In this document: positions 1 to 8,383 of the stretch, one piece after another
How the letters are laid out: each line of letters starts with the position of its first letter
Position numbering within the stretch: the first letter of the stretch is position 1
Assembly (NCBI RefSeq): GCF_030269605.1
Contig: NZ_BSTQ01000005.1
Coordinates: forward strand, 90,192 to 154,191
DNA: 64,000 nt
Direction of reading: 5' to 3'
DNA from: Lentzea sp. NBRC 105346
Lineage (GTDB): Bacteria; Actinomycetota; Actinomycetes; Mycobacteriales; Pseudonocardiaceae
Made by a program: the position numbers and the translations under genes
Notes under the pieces: model-generated
What the model was told of the DNA's origin: nothing
Seen by the model: the letters and a program-made list of their open reading frames with translations, nothing else
The model's database searches: none

Positions 1-238
1 CGGTGTCCCGGATCTCGGCGCCCAGAGAGGCGCCTTCACGGGCGCAGTGCGCACAGCAGAAGAACTGGCCGGAGACCTCGACCCCGTGGCCGAGGATCCG
101 GCAGTCGCAGTGCTCGCAGCGCGGCGCCAGCTTCTGGATCGCGCACTCGAAGCTGTCGAAGTGGTACACGCCGCCGCCGACGGTGCGCACCTCGAAGGCC
201 ATCCAGTAGTCGTTTCCGCATACGTCACAGGTCGCCAT
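1..238 (-). CDS. Small Cys-rich metallothionein-like zinc protein (partial)
   Basis: Reading leftwards from an ATG at 238, the frame stays open to the window edge (79 codons), so the C-terminus is missing. It opens with MATCDVCGNDYWMAF and is rich in paired cysteines (CDVC, CEHCDC, FFCCAHC). This matches the small actinobacterial/proteobacterial proteins annotated as prokaryotic metallothionein-like, which are thought to bind zinc in a treble-clef-like fold. No signal peptide or membrane segment is visible, so a cytosolic location is expected. The family call is from the Cys pattern only. Confidence 0.6.
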   Translation of the reverse strand, partial: MATCDVCGNDYWMAFEVRTVGGGVYHFDSFECAIQKLAPRCEHCDCRILGHGVEVSGQFFCCAHCAREGASLGAEIRDT

Positions 239-317
239 GCGGGCAGGGTGCGCCAGGTCGGTCGGGGCGGCAACTCGAGGGGCACGGTTTTCGTGCCCCT
301 CGGTCACCGAACCCGCG

Positions 318-1538
318 TCAGCCGATACCCGAACGGATGGCGCTGATCAGTTCGCCGTTCGTCGTGTCACCGGAGAGCTCCCAGAAGAACACGCCGCCCA
401 TGTTCTGACCCTTGGCCCACGAGATCTTGCTCTTCACCGTGGCCGGTGTGTCGTAGCTCCACCACTGGCTGCCGCACTTCGCGTACGACGTGCCCGCGAC
501 GGATCCGTTGGCGGGACAACGACCCTTGATGACCTTGTAGTCCTCGATGCCCTGTTCGTAGGTTCCCGGAGCCGGCCCGGTGGCCGTGCCGCCCGGCGCG
601 GACTGCGTGACACCGTTCCATCCGCGACCGTAGAACCCGAGTCCCAGCAACAACTTGCCGGACGGGATGCCCTTGCTCTTCAGCTTCTGGATCGCGGCGT
701 CCGTCCAGAATCCCTGCTGCGGGATGCCGGGGTAGCTGGTGAGCGGCGAGTGCGGTGCCGTCGGCCCCTGCGCCGCCCACGCGCCGAAGAAGTCGTACGT
801 CATCGGGTTGTACCAGTTGACGTACTGCGCCGCACCGGCGTAGTCGGCCTTGTCGATCTTGCCACCGGTACTCGCGTCCGCGGTGATCGCGGCGGTGACG
901 AGGTTGCCGGAGCCGAACCGGTTGCGCACGGCCTGCATCAGGGTCTTGAAGCTGCCGTAACCGCTGGCGTCACAGGAGAGTCCGCACGCGTTGGGGTATT
1001 CCCAGTCGATGTCGATGCCGTCGAACACGTCCGCCCAGCGCGGGTCCTCGACGAGCTTGTAGCAGGAGTCCGCGAACGCCGCCGCGTTGGCCGCCGCCTG
1101 CCCGAAGCCACCGGACCAGGTCCAGCCGCCGAACGAGAAGAGCACCTTCAGGCCGGGGTTCAGCTTCTTCAGCTTGCGCAGCTGGTTGAAGTTGCCGCGC
1201 AGCGCACCCGCGTCCCAGGTGTCCGAAGTACCGTCCACACTGGACGCCGCGTCGTAGAACTTGTCGTAGTCGGCGTACGCGTCGCCCAGCGCGCACCGGC
1301 CGCCGGTGACGTTGCCGAAGGCGTAGTTGATGTGGGTGAGCTTGCCGGCCGAACCGCTCGTGCGGATGTTCTTCACGTGGTAGTTGCGCTGGTAGACGCC
1401 CCACTGGACGAAGTAGCCGACGACCCGGTTGGTGATGGCCTGCGCGCCGACGTCCGCCTGCGCGGTCTGCACGGGGGTGACAACCGTTGCCGCTGCGAGC
1501 AGTGCCACTGCCGCGGCAAGCGTTCTGCGCCTGAACAT
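318..1538 (-). CDS. Secreted GH18 chitinase
   Basis: Secreted endo-acting chitinase of glycoside hydrolase family 18, cleaving beta-1,4-N-acetylglucosamine polymers. The 406-residue product starts with a Sec signal peptide (RRR, then an Ala/Val/Leu core ending near QAQA). The GH18 catalytic motif DGIDIDWEYP lies near residue 175, its Glu being the proton donor, and the SFGGW strand precedes it. There is no carbohydrate-binding module, so this is a single-domain enzyme. The start was moved to the ATG at 1538 because GAGGAG sits five bases upstream and the signal peptide begins there; an open extension runs 23 codons further. A DasR-type box lies about 50 bases upstream, implying induction by chitin breakdown products. 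Confidence 0.9.
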   Translation of the reverse strand: MFRRRTLAAAVALLAAATVVTPVQTAQADVGAQAITNRVVGYFVQWGVYQRNYHVKNIRTSGSAGKLTHINYAFGNVTGGRCALGDAYADYDKFYDAASSVDGTSDTWDAGALRGNFNQLRKLKKLNPGLKVLFSFGGWTWSGGFGQAAANAAAFADSCYKLVEDPRWADVFDGIDIDWEYPNACGLSCDASGYGSFKTLMQAVRNRFGSGNLVTAAITADASTGGKIDKADYAGAAQYVNWYNPMTYDFFGAWAAQGPTAPHSPLTSYPGIPQQGFWTDAAIQKLKSKGIPSGKLLLGLGFYGRGWNGVTQSAPGGTATGPAPGTYEQGIEDYKVIKGRCPANGSVAGTSYAKCGSQWWSYDTPATVKSKISWAKGQNMGGVFFWELSGDTTNGELISAIRSGIG

Positions 1539-1584
1539 ACGGTCTCCTCGGTGGGTGACAGCGCGGCGGCGCACTCTCAAGCTA

Positions 1585-1600
1585 AGTGGACTAGACCATT
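1585..1600. promoter_or_regulatory. DasR-type operator (dre box) of the chitinase
   Basis: The 16-mer AGTGGACTAGACCATT matches the Streptomyces dre palindrome AGTGGTCTAGACCACT at 14 of 16 positions. DasR is the GntR-family N-acetylglucosamine regulator that controls chitinase genes. The site is 47-62 bases upstream of the chitinase start, where a promoter operator would sit. Binding is inferred. Confidence 0.7.
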
Positions 1601-1830
1601 GAGTCAATGCCCAACGACCGCGAAACCGCTTCCAGGTTGGACGAAACGAAATTCAGGGGTGGGTCGCGGGGTCTGGAGATGGGGGGGCTCGGGGTGCGGG
1701 ATTCGCCGCGGGAGTCCGCAGAGTGCGCCACGGGGCCCAGGAGGTGGGTCAGGGTGCGGAGGGGCCACGGGATCCGGTGTGCGCCACGGGTCCAGGTGCA
1801 CCGGGAGGGTCCAGCGACCGCCACGGGGGT

Positions 1831-1874
1831 CCGGGGGCTTGCCCCCGGCGGGGGTGTGGGGGCTCGGCCCCCAC
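1831..1874 (-). terminator. Tandem GC hairpins downstream of the tRNA-like gene
   Basis: Two perfect hairpins lie back to back: CCGGGGGC/GCCCCCGG with a two-base loop (1831-1848) and GTGGGGGC/GCCCCCAC with a TCG loop (1856-1874). They are 3' of the minus-strand tRNA-like gene and could end its transcript. No U-tract follows on that strand. The rest of 1601-1930 holds no convincing gene. Confidence 0.4.
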
Positions 1875-1935
1875 AAAACACCCGAGCCCGGCGATGGTCC
1901 GCGCATTCCGCGGACACACGTGTCCGCCAGCGAGG

Positions 1936-2007
1936 CGGGACCGGCCGGATTCGAACCGGCGTGTTCCCTCCCGGGGGAGGGCGCGACGACCACTGCGCTA
2001 CAGGCCC
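1936..2007 (-). tRNA. tRNA or tRNA-like gene with non-canonical anticodon arm
   Basis: The minus strand gives a perfect T arm (GCCGG-TTCGAAT-CCGGC), a T8-A9 dinucleotide, a D stem GCGC/GCGC with GG in its loop, and an acceptor stem GGGCCTG/CGGTCCC with one C-T mismatch and a wobble pair. Discriminator is G and no CCA is encoded. The anticodon segment is CCCTCCCCCGGGAGGG, which folds best as a 5-bp stem with a six-base loop or a 7-bp stem with a two-base loop. No seven-base loop with the invariant U33 can be drawn, so no amino acid is assigned. It is either an unusual tRNA, a tRNA relic or a tRNA-like element. Confidence 0.5.
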
Positions 2008-2099
2008 CATGGCACTGATCACACACTATCCCCGGATCGAGTGGCCGTATGCCCGGCGAAAGTGTGTGACCCAATAAGGTGCGTGGCACAACGCGAAAG

Positions 2100-3218
2100 A
2101 TGGGCGGTGTCGTGCGCGGGGTCGACTACTACGAGTTGCTCGGAGTAAGCCGCAACGCGTCAGCTGCGGAGATCAAGTCGGCGTACCGGAACCTCGCCAA
2201 GGTCATGCACCCGGACGCGGGTGGGACCGCGGGCGGTTTCCGCATGTTGCAGGAGGCCTACGAGACGCTGAAGGACCCGGTGCGCCGCGCCGACTACGAC
2301 CGGCCCACGGTCGTCCGCACGCGCCCGGCGCCGCGGCCTCGACCGCGCCGCACCGGCCGAACGGGCAGGTTGCGCGACTTCGGCGACGACCCGACGTACG
2401 TGCCGCCGCGGCCGCGCGTCGACCTCGACGACCTGGACTGGTGGCACGAGATCGACCCGGCGCAGCGCATCCGCTACGTCCCGACCTCCAGCCTCGGCCA
2501 CGCTCCCGCTGCCCTCGCGCTCGCCGGCTGGTTCACCCTGTTGGCCCCGTTGGCGCTACCCCTGACGCCGCTGCTGATCACGGTGTGGCTGGGCGTGATC
2601 GGCGCCGCCGGTTACGGCCTGTTCCGGCTGGGACGCCGGTACGTAGCCGCCTTCCGGGCCGAGCGCGCGTTCGCGTCCGAATACGACGGGAACACGGTTT
2701 TCGGCCGTCCGGGTGAACACAGACGCGAACGGCTGACGGCGCAGTTGCTCACCGAATACCTGTCGCACATCCCCGCCGCGCGCATCTTCCACGGCCTAGC
2801 GTGGCCCGGCTCGGTGTTCGCCGACGTCGACCACGCCGTGCTGTGCGGCCGCAAGCTGGTGCTGATCGAGTCGAAGACGTGGCTCCCCGGCCACTACACC
2901 GCCGACGCCGACGGCACCCTGTGGCGCAACGGCCACCCGTTCCGCGGCGGCGGCATGCAGCTCCCCGAGGGCGTCGAGGCGTTCCGCGAGGCCCTGCCGT
3001 GGCTGGACGTCCGGGGCGCCCTGGTCATCTACCCCAACCGCGCCGGCGACATCACCACCGACCCGTACCTCGACGTCGACGTGCCGCCGATGACGCCCGA
3101 ACAGTTCGTGCAGGAGATCGGCGAGTGGCTGGCCGAGGACGCCGGCACCGTCGACCGCGAGGCGCTGCGACTGATGGTGCGTCAGGTGATCTCGGAGGTC
3201 CGGGTCGCCGGGGCCTGA
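2100..3218 (+). CDS. DnaJ-domain / NERD-domain membrane protein
   Basis: About 372 residues. Residues 5-70 form a J domain ([13 protein letters not shown], with HPD near 36), which stimulates Hsp70 ATPase. A basic Pro/Arg linker follows, then two hydrophobic segments at about 134-178. The C-terminal part resembles a nuclease-related NERD domain, with acidic and lysine positions in the strand VLIESKTW as in PD-(D/E)xK folds. Starts at ATG 2100 or GTG 2112 are both possible; neither ribosome site is strong. The last 161 bases are repeated at 5623-5783. The present 3' end (stop TGA) is probably the copy brought by the insertion, while the original end (stop TAG) was displaced next to the KamA gene. 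Confidence 0.8.
   Translation: MGGVVRGVDYYELLGVSRNASAAEIKSAYRNLAKVMHPDAGGTAGGFRMLQEAYETLKDPVRRADYDRPTVVRTRPAPRPRPRRTGRTGRLRDFGDDPTYVPPRPRVDLDDLDWWHEIDPAQRIRYVPTSSLGHAPAALALAGWFTLLAPLALPLTPLLITVWLGVIGAAGYGLFRLGRRYVAAFRAERAFASEYDGNTVFGRPGEHRRERLTAQLLTEYLSHIPAARIFHGLAWPGSVFADVDHAVLCGRKLVLIESKTWLPGHYTADADGTLWRNGHPFRGGGMQLPEGVEAFREALPWLDVRGALVIYPNRAGDITTDPYLDVDVPPMTPEQFVQEIGEWLAEDAGTVDREALRLMVRQVISEVRVAGA
3056..3216 (+). repeat. Left direct repeat (3' end of DnaJ-NERD gene)
   Basis: This 161-base stretch recurs at 5623-5783 with two differences seen by eye (GACGCCCG versus GACACCCG, and CTGCGACTG versus CTGCGGCTG). Homology stops in the stop codon: TGA here, TAG in the right copy. It forms the left boundary of the 2.4-kb insertion. 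Confidence 0.9.
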
Positions 3219-3484
3219 ACACAGGCTGGTTCGCCTCGAACTCGTCCTCCAACCGGTCACGTGCTGTGCGCCACTAGGTCAACAATCGCCGCAACGATGC
3301 CTAGCTATTGCAAAGAATCTTGCTCTCCCCGCCGAACTGAGATCGTTAACGCACTGCGCTATTAACCTCACTAATCGCTCACAATGGGCCATTCGGGTGA
3401 ACAGCCCTAGCGTGGGTAACTCATGGTAGCCGCACGCCGATGTGGCAGACAAGCTGTAGATACTTACCGTCACCAGGAGAAATC

Positions 3485-5161
3485 ATGCGCACAACGTTCA
3501 GGCACAGCTGGGGATTCGTTAACTGCGCGCTACTTATTTGGGTGTGCGTGAAGGTTGGCCGCCCCAAGGAGCTCCTTGAGGATATATCTGGTTCCGCCTG
3601 GCTATTTGTCGCCTGCCTGGCTTCTTACTCGATATATGCTTGGCTTTTTCACCTGAGATCATTTCATAGCCCAAAGGATGAACGGTTTCCGCGACATCAG
3701 GTACCAACAACCCGCGCCGCAGAGTTGCAATGGCTAGCCGGAAAAGGGCGCAAGATCACATCCGCACAGGCCATGGTGTTTGCCTTAGCAGTAATTGCTC
3801 CGTCACAACTTCGACGTCGTGTCATCGAAGACTACGTCCCGGAACGCCGATCAATAAGACAATCCGCCCTCGTCGAGGTACAACTGCCCCATAACCTCAG
3901 CGCAACGAACGGCGGAGCCAACATTCTAATTCCCGCTCTGGTTCCACCAAAAGGCGAGTTGCATGACGATCTCCAATTTTATGACTCAAGCGGACAACAG
4001 ATCAGTTCGCTCTGCTATCGCGAGCAGCTTACTCTCGTCGCAAGCACACTACGCATTCTCCTCATGAGCGCTTGCGCTATCGATGAAAACAGCCCAGACA
4101 AACGTCTCCCTAAGAACGTTGCAGACATTGAACTCCTTGCCCTCCAAGCAATCATATCTCGCCGATTGAAGCTCGGCGAGCAACCGGACACTAGCGCAGC
4201 AGAAAAGCTGCGTGTCCTCGACGTTCCCAATAAGGCCGCCCGTGACATAGCTGCTGAGCTCGTCAGACGCCTAACACTCAACTATGCCATCGTGATCGAA
4301 CTTTCACTGACTTCCGACAAGAGGACGCAATTCAGGTACGAACAGATTCTCATACCGGAGTTGAAACTAACCAGCCAGCGCTCCAAAAAAAGGTGGAACG
4401 TTGCAGGCGCAGTGAGACTTGGACTTGGCGCGAGGCCCGTTGACCTCACCATCGATATCGCCAACGCTAGCAGCTGCCAGAGCTATCACCTACATGTCCA
4501 TGCCCCAGAGGGCCTGTACCTAGCCAGACAGGAACCGCTCGGGATCGACAAGTTACTGCGCCGCACTGCAGTAAATGCACCCACCCCTCCACACTGCCGA
4601 TTCCGCCGAAGGCTCGGCCAGTCTCACGCCCACTTCTACTCTAGATACATGCCGGCCCTCCAACCCAAAGAAAGTCCATCCCTTCGGTTCAGATATTTTG
4701 AGGTGCCACCTGGGTCGACACTCCGGGCACTTGTTACCGCATTGGCGTCAGCAGCGATTATCTGCCTGGTTGGCTTCGTAAATTCACGCGTGGCTGATCC
4801 CGGCACGGATGCACCCGCTTTCCTTCTGGCGTTTCCTGCGCTCGCGGCGACGTGGCTCGGTTTCGGATCGCCTACACAGCGTTTGTTGGAAGGGACGATG
4901 TCGGCCAGGATCTGCCTTCTGTTCACCGCTGTATTGTCGATTTCCGCCGCCGGTCTCTATATGGCACATAAAACCGCGCCTTCGAGCTTTCAATGGCATG
5001 TCGTACCACACTCGCTTAGCTTTCTAGGCATTACTGATCTTGGTTGGGGAATTATCGCCTCACTCTCCGTGCTCAACGCCGCCGTCGTGGGCTTCAGATG
5101 CTTCACGCTAACGTGGGAATACGCATCCATTATGACCCGAACGCCTTACATTCGAGCGTGA
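3485..5161 (+). CDS. Six-TM protein of unknown function, insertion cargo 1
   Basis: A 558-residue protein I do not recognise. Start ATG 3485 has AGGAGA a few bases upstream. Two hydrophobic helices lie near residues 8-25 and 36-52, a large soluble region spans about 60-405, and four more helices sit near 412-430, 442-460, 473-493 and 518-538. The soluble part includes a basic segment (RRRVIEDYVPERR) and a beta-rich stretch but no catalytic motif I can name. Base composition and codon use differ clearly from the flanks, supporting recent transfer. It is followed after 34 bases by a small gene with its own strong ribosome site, so the two probably form an operon. Confidence 0.75.
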   Translation: MRTTFRHSWGFVNCALLIWVCVKVGRPKELLEDISGSAWLFVACLASYSIYAWLFHLRSFHSPKDERFPRHQVPTTRAAELQWLAGKGRKITSAQAMVFALAVIAPSQLRRRVIEDYVPERRSIRQSALVEVQLPHNLSATNGGANILIPALVPPKGELHDDLQFYDSSGQQISSLCYREQLTLVASTLRILLMSACAIDENSPDKRLPKNVADIELLALQAIISRRLKLGEQPDTSAAEKLRVLDVPNKAARDIAAELVRRLTLNYAIVIELSLTSDKRTQFRYEQILIPELKLTSQRSKKRWNVAGAVRLGLGARPVDLTIDIANASSCQSYHLHVHAPEGLYLARQEPLGIDKLLRRTAVNAPTPPHCRFRRRLGQSHAHFYSRYMPALQPKESPSLRFRYFEVPPGSTLRALVTALASAAIICLVGFVNSRVADPGTDAPAFLLAFPALAATWLGFGSPTQRLLEGTMSARICLLFTAVLSISAAGLYMAHKTAPSSFQWHVVPHSLSFLGITDLGWGIIASLSVLNAAVVGFRCFTLTWEYASIMTRTPYIRA

Positions 5162-5195
5162 CTCTTGCGCAGATCTGATAAAATTGGAGGAACTA

Positions 5196-5519
5196 ATGTT
5201 GAGACAGATCGGAACTGTAATGAGCGCAACAGAAGGCGAGAGTGCAGAAGAGGACGTAGCGCACGGCTCAAGAAAACGCAAGGGGCACCCTCGACTACTA
5301 AGCCTCCTAGGCCTGAGTCATGAAGCAGATCATCGACGTGAGGCGTTCGGTTACCATGCGCGTACTACCTGCTGGCCAAGCACTTCTGAAGGCCCTCAAA
5401 TTCCGCTAAATGATCTCTATCGCGGTTTAAACAGCATCAACGCTTACTACAACGTTGCAATGGAAAGTCTTGCCAACCCTAAGCCGAAGATGGATCCCGC
5501 GAGCGACCCACCCGTATAG
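5196..5519 (+). CDS. Small soluble protein of unknown function, insertion cargo 2
   Basis: A 107-residue product beginning MLRQIGTVMSATEG, with GGAGG five bases before the ATG. It has no signal peptide or membrane segment; a basic patch (SRKRKGHPR) lies near residues 25-33 and a Pro-rich end follows. No known family is recognised. Its position directly behind the six-TM gene, on the same strand and inside the same insertion, suggests the two work together, though nothing in the sequence shows how. Confidence 0.6.
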   Translation: MLRQIGTVMSATEGESAEEDVAHGSRKRKGHPRLLSLLGLSHEADHRREAFGYHARTTCWPSTSEGPQIPLNDLYRGLNSINAYYNVAMESLANPKPKMDPASDPPV

Positions 5520-5575
5520 CCCTATTGTTGAGTTGAACTCGACTAGACGCCGGAACGCTTCCACCTTTACTATTG

Positions 5576-5626
5576 ACCGATATCGGTAAGGCCAGATTTA
5601 AGACGAATGGGTGCCGGTAAGGCACC
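5576..5626. other. Palindromes and repeats at the right insertion junction
   Basis: ACCGATATCGGT at 5576-5587 is a perfect palindrome. CGGTAAGGC occurs at 5584-5592 and again at 5615-5623. GGTGCC-GGTAA-GGCACC (5610-5626) is a hairpin that crosses the first bases of the right direct repeat. Such a cluster could be recombinase-binding arms or a terminator for the cargo operon. Confidence 0.45.
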
Positions 5627-5783
5627 GACCCGTACCTCGACGTCGACGTGCCGCCGATGACACCCGAACAGTTCGTGCAGGAGATCGGCGAGTGGCTGGC
5701 CGAGGACGCCGGCACCGTCGACCGCGAGGCGCTGCGGCTGATGGTGCGTCAGGTGATCTCGGAGGTCCGGGTCGCCGGGGCCT
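5623..5783 (+). repeat. Right direct repeat, displaced 3' end of DnaJ-NERD gene
   Basis: Second copy of 3056-3216, with two substitutions. In the DnaJ reading frame it ends in TAG at 5783-5785, which overlaps the TAG of the convergent KamA gene on the other strand (5784-5782). That tight overlap suggests this is the ancestral 3' end, cut off from its gene by the insertion. Confidence 0.9.
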
Positions 5784-7065
5784 AGAAGGGGAAGGCGCCG
5801 AACGCGGGCTCGAGGTCGGACAGCCACACCGCCGACGGGTCGAGCTTCGCGAAGAACGGCCGGTTGACCAGGTCCGGGTTGCGCGCCTGCACGAAGTGCA
5901 GCACGAACACCTCCTGGTCGGCGACGTTGGCGATCCCGTCGACCATCACCTTGCCCGGCGTGGCCGACATGATCGGGCCGCGCACCGTGCGCGCCAGACC
6001 GGACACCTGGCGGTAGGCGTCGCGGAAGATCTCGTACGCGCGGGCGAGCGGCACGGCGAAGTAGTCCTTCGGCCCCGTGTCCCGCTCGACGAACATGTAG
6101 TACGGCACGGCGCCGAACCGCGTGAGCCGGCGCCACATGTCCGCCCACACCGCCGCGTCGTCGTTCACCCCGCGGATGAGCGGCGCCTGGCACCGCACGA
6201 CCGCGCCGGTCTCCCGCACCCGCCGCAACGCGTCGCGGGCGACCTGCGGCGCGAGTTCGTTGGGGTGCGAGAAATGCGCCATCAGCGCGAGGTGTTTGCC
6301 GGACGCGACAACGCGTTCGAAGAGCCGCAGCAGGTCGTCGGCATCCGGATCCGACACGAACCGATAGGGCCAGTAGGACAGCGCCTTGGTGCCGATCCTG
6401 ATCGATTCCAGCGACTCGAAACGCTTGTCGAGCAACGGTTCCACATAACGCGCGAGCACGTCCGCGCTCATCACCAGCGGATCGCCACCGGTGATCAGCA
6501 CGCTGGTGATTTCCGGATGCGCCGACAGATAGGAGCACAACGCGTCCACGTCGTCGGTCGCCATCTTCATCGACGGTTCACCGACGAACTGCGGCCACCG
6601 GAAACAATAGGTGCAGTAGGCGTGGCAGGTCTGGCCCTGACGCGGGAAGAACAGCAGCGTCTCCGGATATTTGTGCTGCATCCCGGTCAGGTTGTCGCCC
6701 TCGAGCCGGGGCGTGTTGAGCTCGACCTGACCACCGGGATGCGGGCTCAGTCCCAGGCGAATCTCGTTGGCCGCGGCCCGCACCTCACCGGCATTCGCCT
6801 CGCGCCGCAGGAGATCCACCATTCGGTTGAGGTCCGGCTCGGCGAGCATGTCCGGCTGCGGAAACGTCAGTCGAAAGATCGGGTCGTCGGGAACGGCCAT
6901 CCAGTCGATCAGTTCATCGACGACGTATTCGTTGCTGCGAAACGGAAGCACAGCCGCAACCGCGCGCATGGCGAGCCGATCTTCAGCGGAAAAGTGCGTT
7001 CGCGCGGTGAGCTTTTCCAACTGGTGCGCCGTATACGCGCGATACCGGGTCACTTTCGCTTCCAC
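5782..7065 (-). CDS. KamA-family radical SAM aminomutase
   Basis: Radical S-adenosylmethionine, pyridoxal-phosphate enzyme of the lysine 2,3-aminomutase family, which shifts an amino group between neighbouring carbons. The cluster-binding motif CHAYCTYC (CxxxCxxC) lies near residue 150, followed by FRWPQF and the SVLITGGDPL segment typical of the family. About 427 residues. The GTG at 7065 was preferred because GAGG stands five bases upstream; the frame is open to a TTG at 7101. The true substrate (lysine or another amino acid) cannot be read from sequence. It follows the 367-residue membrane protein gene by 37 bases on the same strand, suggesting an operon. Confidence 0.85.
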   Translation of the reverse strand: MEAKVTRYRAYTAHQLEKLTARTHFSAEDRLAMRAVAAVLPFRSNEYVVDELIDWMAVPDDPIFRLTFPQPDMLAEPDLNRMVDLLRREANAGEVRAAANEIRLGLSPHPGGQVELNTPRLEGDNLTGMQHKYPETLLFFPRQGQTCHAYCTYCFRWPQFVGEPSMKMATDDVDALCSYLSAHPEITSVLITGGDPLVMSADVLARYVEPLLDKRFESLESIRIGTKALSYWPYRFVSDPDADDLLRLFERVVASGKHLALMAHFSHPNELAPQVARDALRRVRETGAVVRCQAPLIRGVNDDAAVWADMWRRLTRFGAVPYYMFVERDTGPKDYFAVPLARAYEIFRDAYRQVSGLARTVRGPIMSATPGKVMVDGIANVADQEVFVLHFVQARNPDLVNRPFFAKLDPSAVWLSDLEPAFGAFPF

Positions 7066-7102
7066 TCCGACCTCGACGGCGCGCTGACTGCGCCACCGCA
7101 AC

Positions 7103-8206
7103 CTACCACCGCTCCAGGCGTTTTCCGTTCTCCTGCACCCGATCGGTGATCGGCTGCAAGCACACGAAGACGTCCCCGCGGTGCCCGTACTTCTCCTGGA
7201 ATCGTTCGGTGAGCGCGGCCATCAGCTTCGCGTCACCGTCGTCGACCATCGTCAGCTCGGTGAGCACCGCCCGGCCCCGCTGGCAGTGCGCGACCAACGG
7301 TTCGTTCCGGTGGCGCGCCATCTCCGCCACGATCCGGCCGTCCGCGACGTAGAGCACCGAATCCAGCTCGACGTACTCCAGCTCGAACTCCCGCACCGGC
7401 TGCGACGAGTGCACGGTAACCGGCATCATCATGAAGTCGTCGATGTCCCGGCCCGCGGCCCAGATCTCGTTGAACCGCTCGTTGACGAACTCACCGAGCG
7501 GCGAGCCGACGGTCACCTCGAGCTGTGTGCCCTGCCCGGACAACCGGCCGAGCGGGAAGAACGACACCAGCGCTTTCTCGTCCCACCGGTACAGCGCGAT
7601 CGACGGCGATGCCGAATACACCCGGACGTCGAAGTTCTCCCGCAGGCGTTCCGGCAGAACATGCGCGCGGAAATCCCACAGCGCCCGCAGATTCCGCATG
7701 ATCTCCCGGCGCAGCTCGGCGTCACCGAGCTCCTGCGCCCGTTGCGCGGCGGCCTGCGAGTCCGGGTCGAGCAACAGGATCTGCACCGCGGCGTCCCGGT
7801 GCAGCGCACGTTCCGCGGCCTGGAAGAACCGCGGTGTGTGCGGCCCGTCGAGGATGTTGGAGAACGTGTCGAGCACCCGCACGACCGACCGCGCGCCGGC
7901 GACCCGGTCGACGTACCACAGGTAGTCCAGCCGCGGGTGTTCCCGCACGCGGCCGTCGTCCGCCCGATTGATCAGCGGCCCGATCACGAAAATGGTGACT
8001 ATCGCACCGATGAGATCGGCGCCGAGGTTGATCGCGATGTTCTCGGGATAGTCCGATAATCGCCGCGCGAATGCGAGCAACATCAGTGCCAGCGCGAGCA
8101 GGCACAGCAGAAGCAGCAGCACGTAACGGGAACGCGGCTGGGGAAACCATCTCAGTCGTTTCCACCGCGCGTGCGGAGACCGGCGGCGAATGTGGTCCGT
8201 CGACAC
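7103..8206 (-). CDS. Two-TM protein with PLD-like/DUF5919-like cytosolic domain
   Basis: A 367-residue protein starting at GTG 8206 with a GAGGTGG ribosome site. After a basic N-terminus, two hydrophobic helices occupy about residues 27-45 and 58-80. The remainder is soluble; features such as VQILLLDPDS and PSIALYRWDEKALVSFFPLG resemble the phospholipase-D-like fold of DUF5919-type domains, but no HxK catalytic motif is present, so an enzymatic role is doubtful. It is the first gene of a likely operon with the KamA-family enzyme. Confidence 0.7.
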   Translation of the reverse strand: MSTDHIRRRSPHARWKRLRWFPQPRSRYVLLLLLCLLALALMLLAFARRLSDYPENIAINLGADLIGAIVTIFVIGPLINRADDGRVREHPRLDYLWYVDRVAGARSVVRVLDTFSNILDGPHTPRFFQAAERALHRDAAVQILLLDPDSQAAAQRAQELGDAELRREIMRNLRALWDFRAHVLPERLRENFDVRVYSASPSIALYRWDEKALVSFFPLGRLSGQGTQLEVTVGSPLGEFVNERFNEIWAAGRDIDDFMMMPVTVHSSQPVREFELEYVELDSVLYVADGRIVAEMARHRNEPLVAHCQRGRAVLTELTMVDDGDAKLMAALTERFQEKYGHRGDVFVCLQPITDRVQENGKRLERW

Positions 8207-8383
8207 CGAACCACCTCAATCCGCTACGCAGGGTTGACCGGCATGATCCCGAACGTAACAGCGGCTGTTCAAGGGCGACAAGGCGCCGACCGGTTAAAGG
8301 TCCGGCATCCCGAAGTTCTCCCCGATCCGGGCCGGCGAATTCCGCATGAGCGCGGTAAGCGAAGGACGGATCGCCGTGACACC

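Larger units (their letters stand above)
3219..5622 (+). mobile_element. 2.4-kb genomic insertion bracketed by 161-bp direct repeats
   Basis: The interval between the two copies of the DnaJ-NERD 3' end is visibly lower in GC than its surroundings, uses A/T at many third positions and contains TTA codons. It carries two same-strand genes and no recognisable integrase, transposase or tRNA target. Replacement of the host gene's 3' end by an incoming copy, with displacement of the old end, is the usual outcome of site-specific integration at a gene 3' end. The repeat is longer than usual attachment sites, so homologous exchange is also possible. The first 266 bases (3219-3484) hold no supported gene. 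Confidence 0.7.

Noticed and set aside
3279..3473. A 64-codon minus-strand frame inside the insertion
   Set aside because: No convincing ribosome site, runs against the cargo operon and has no recognisable motif.
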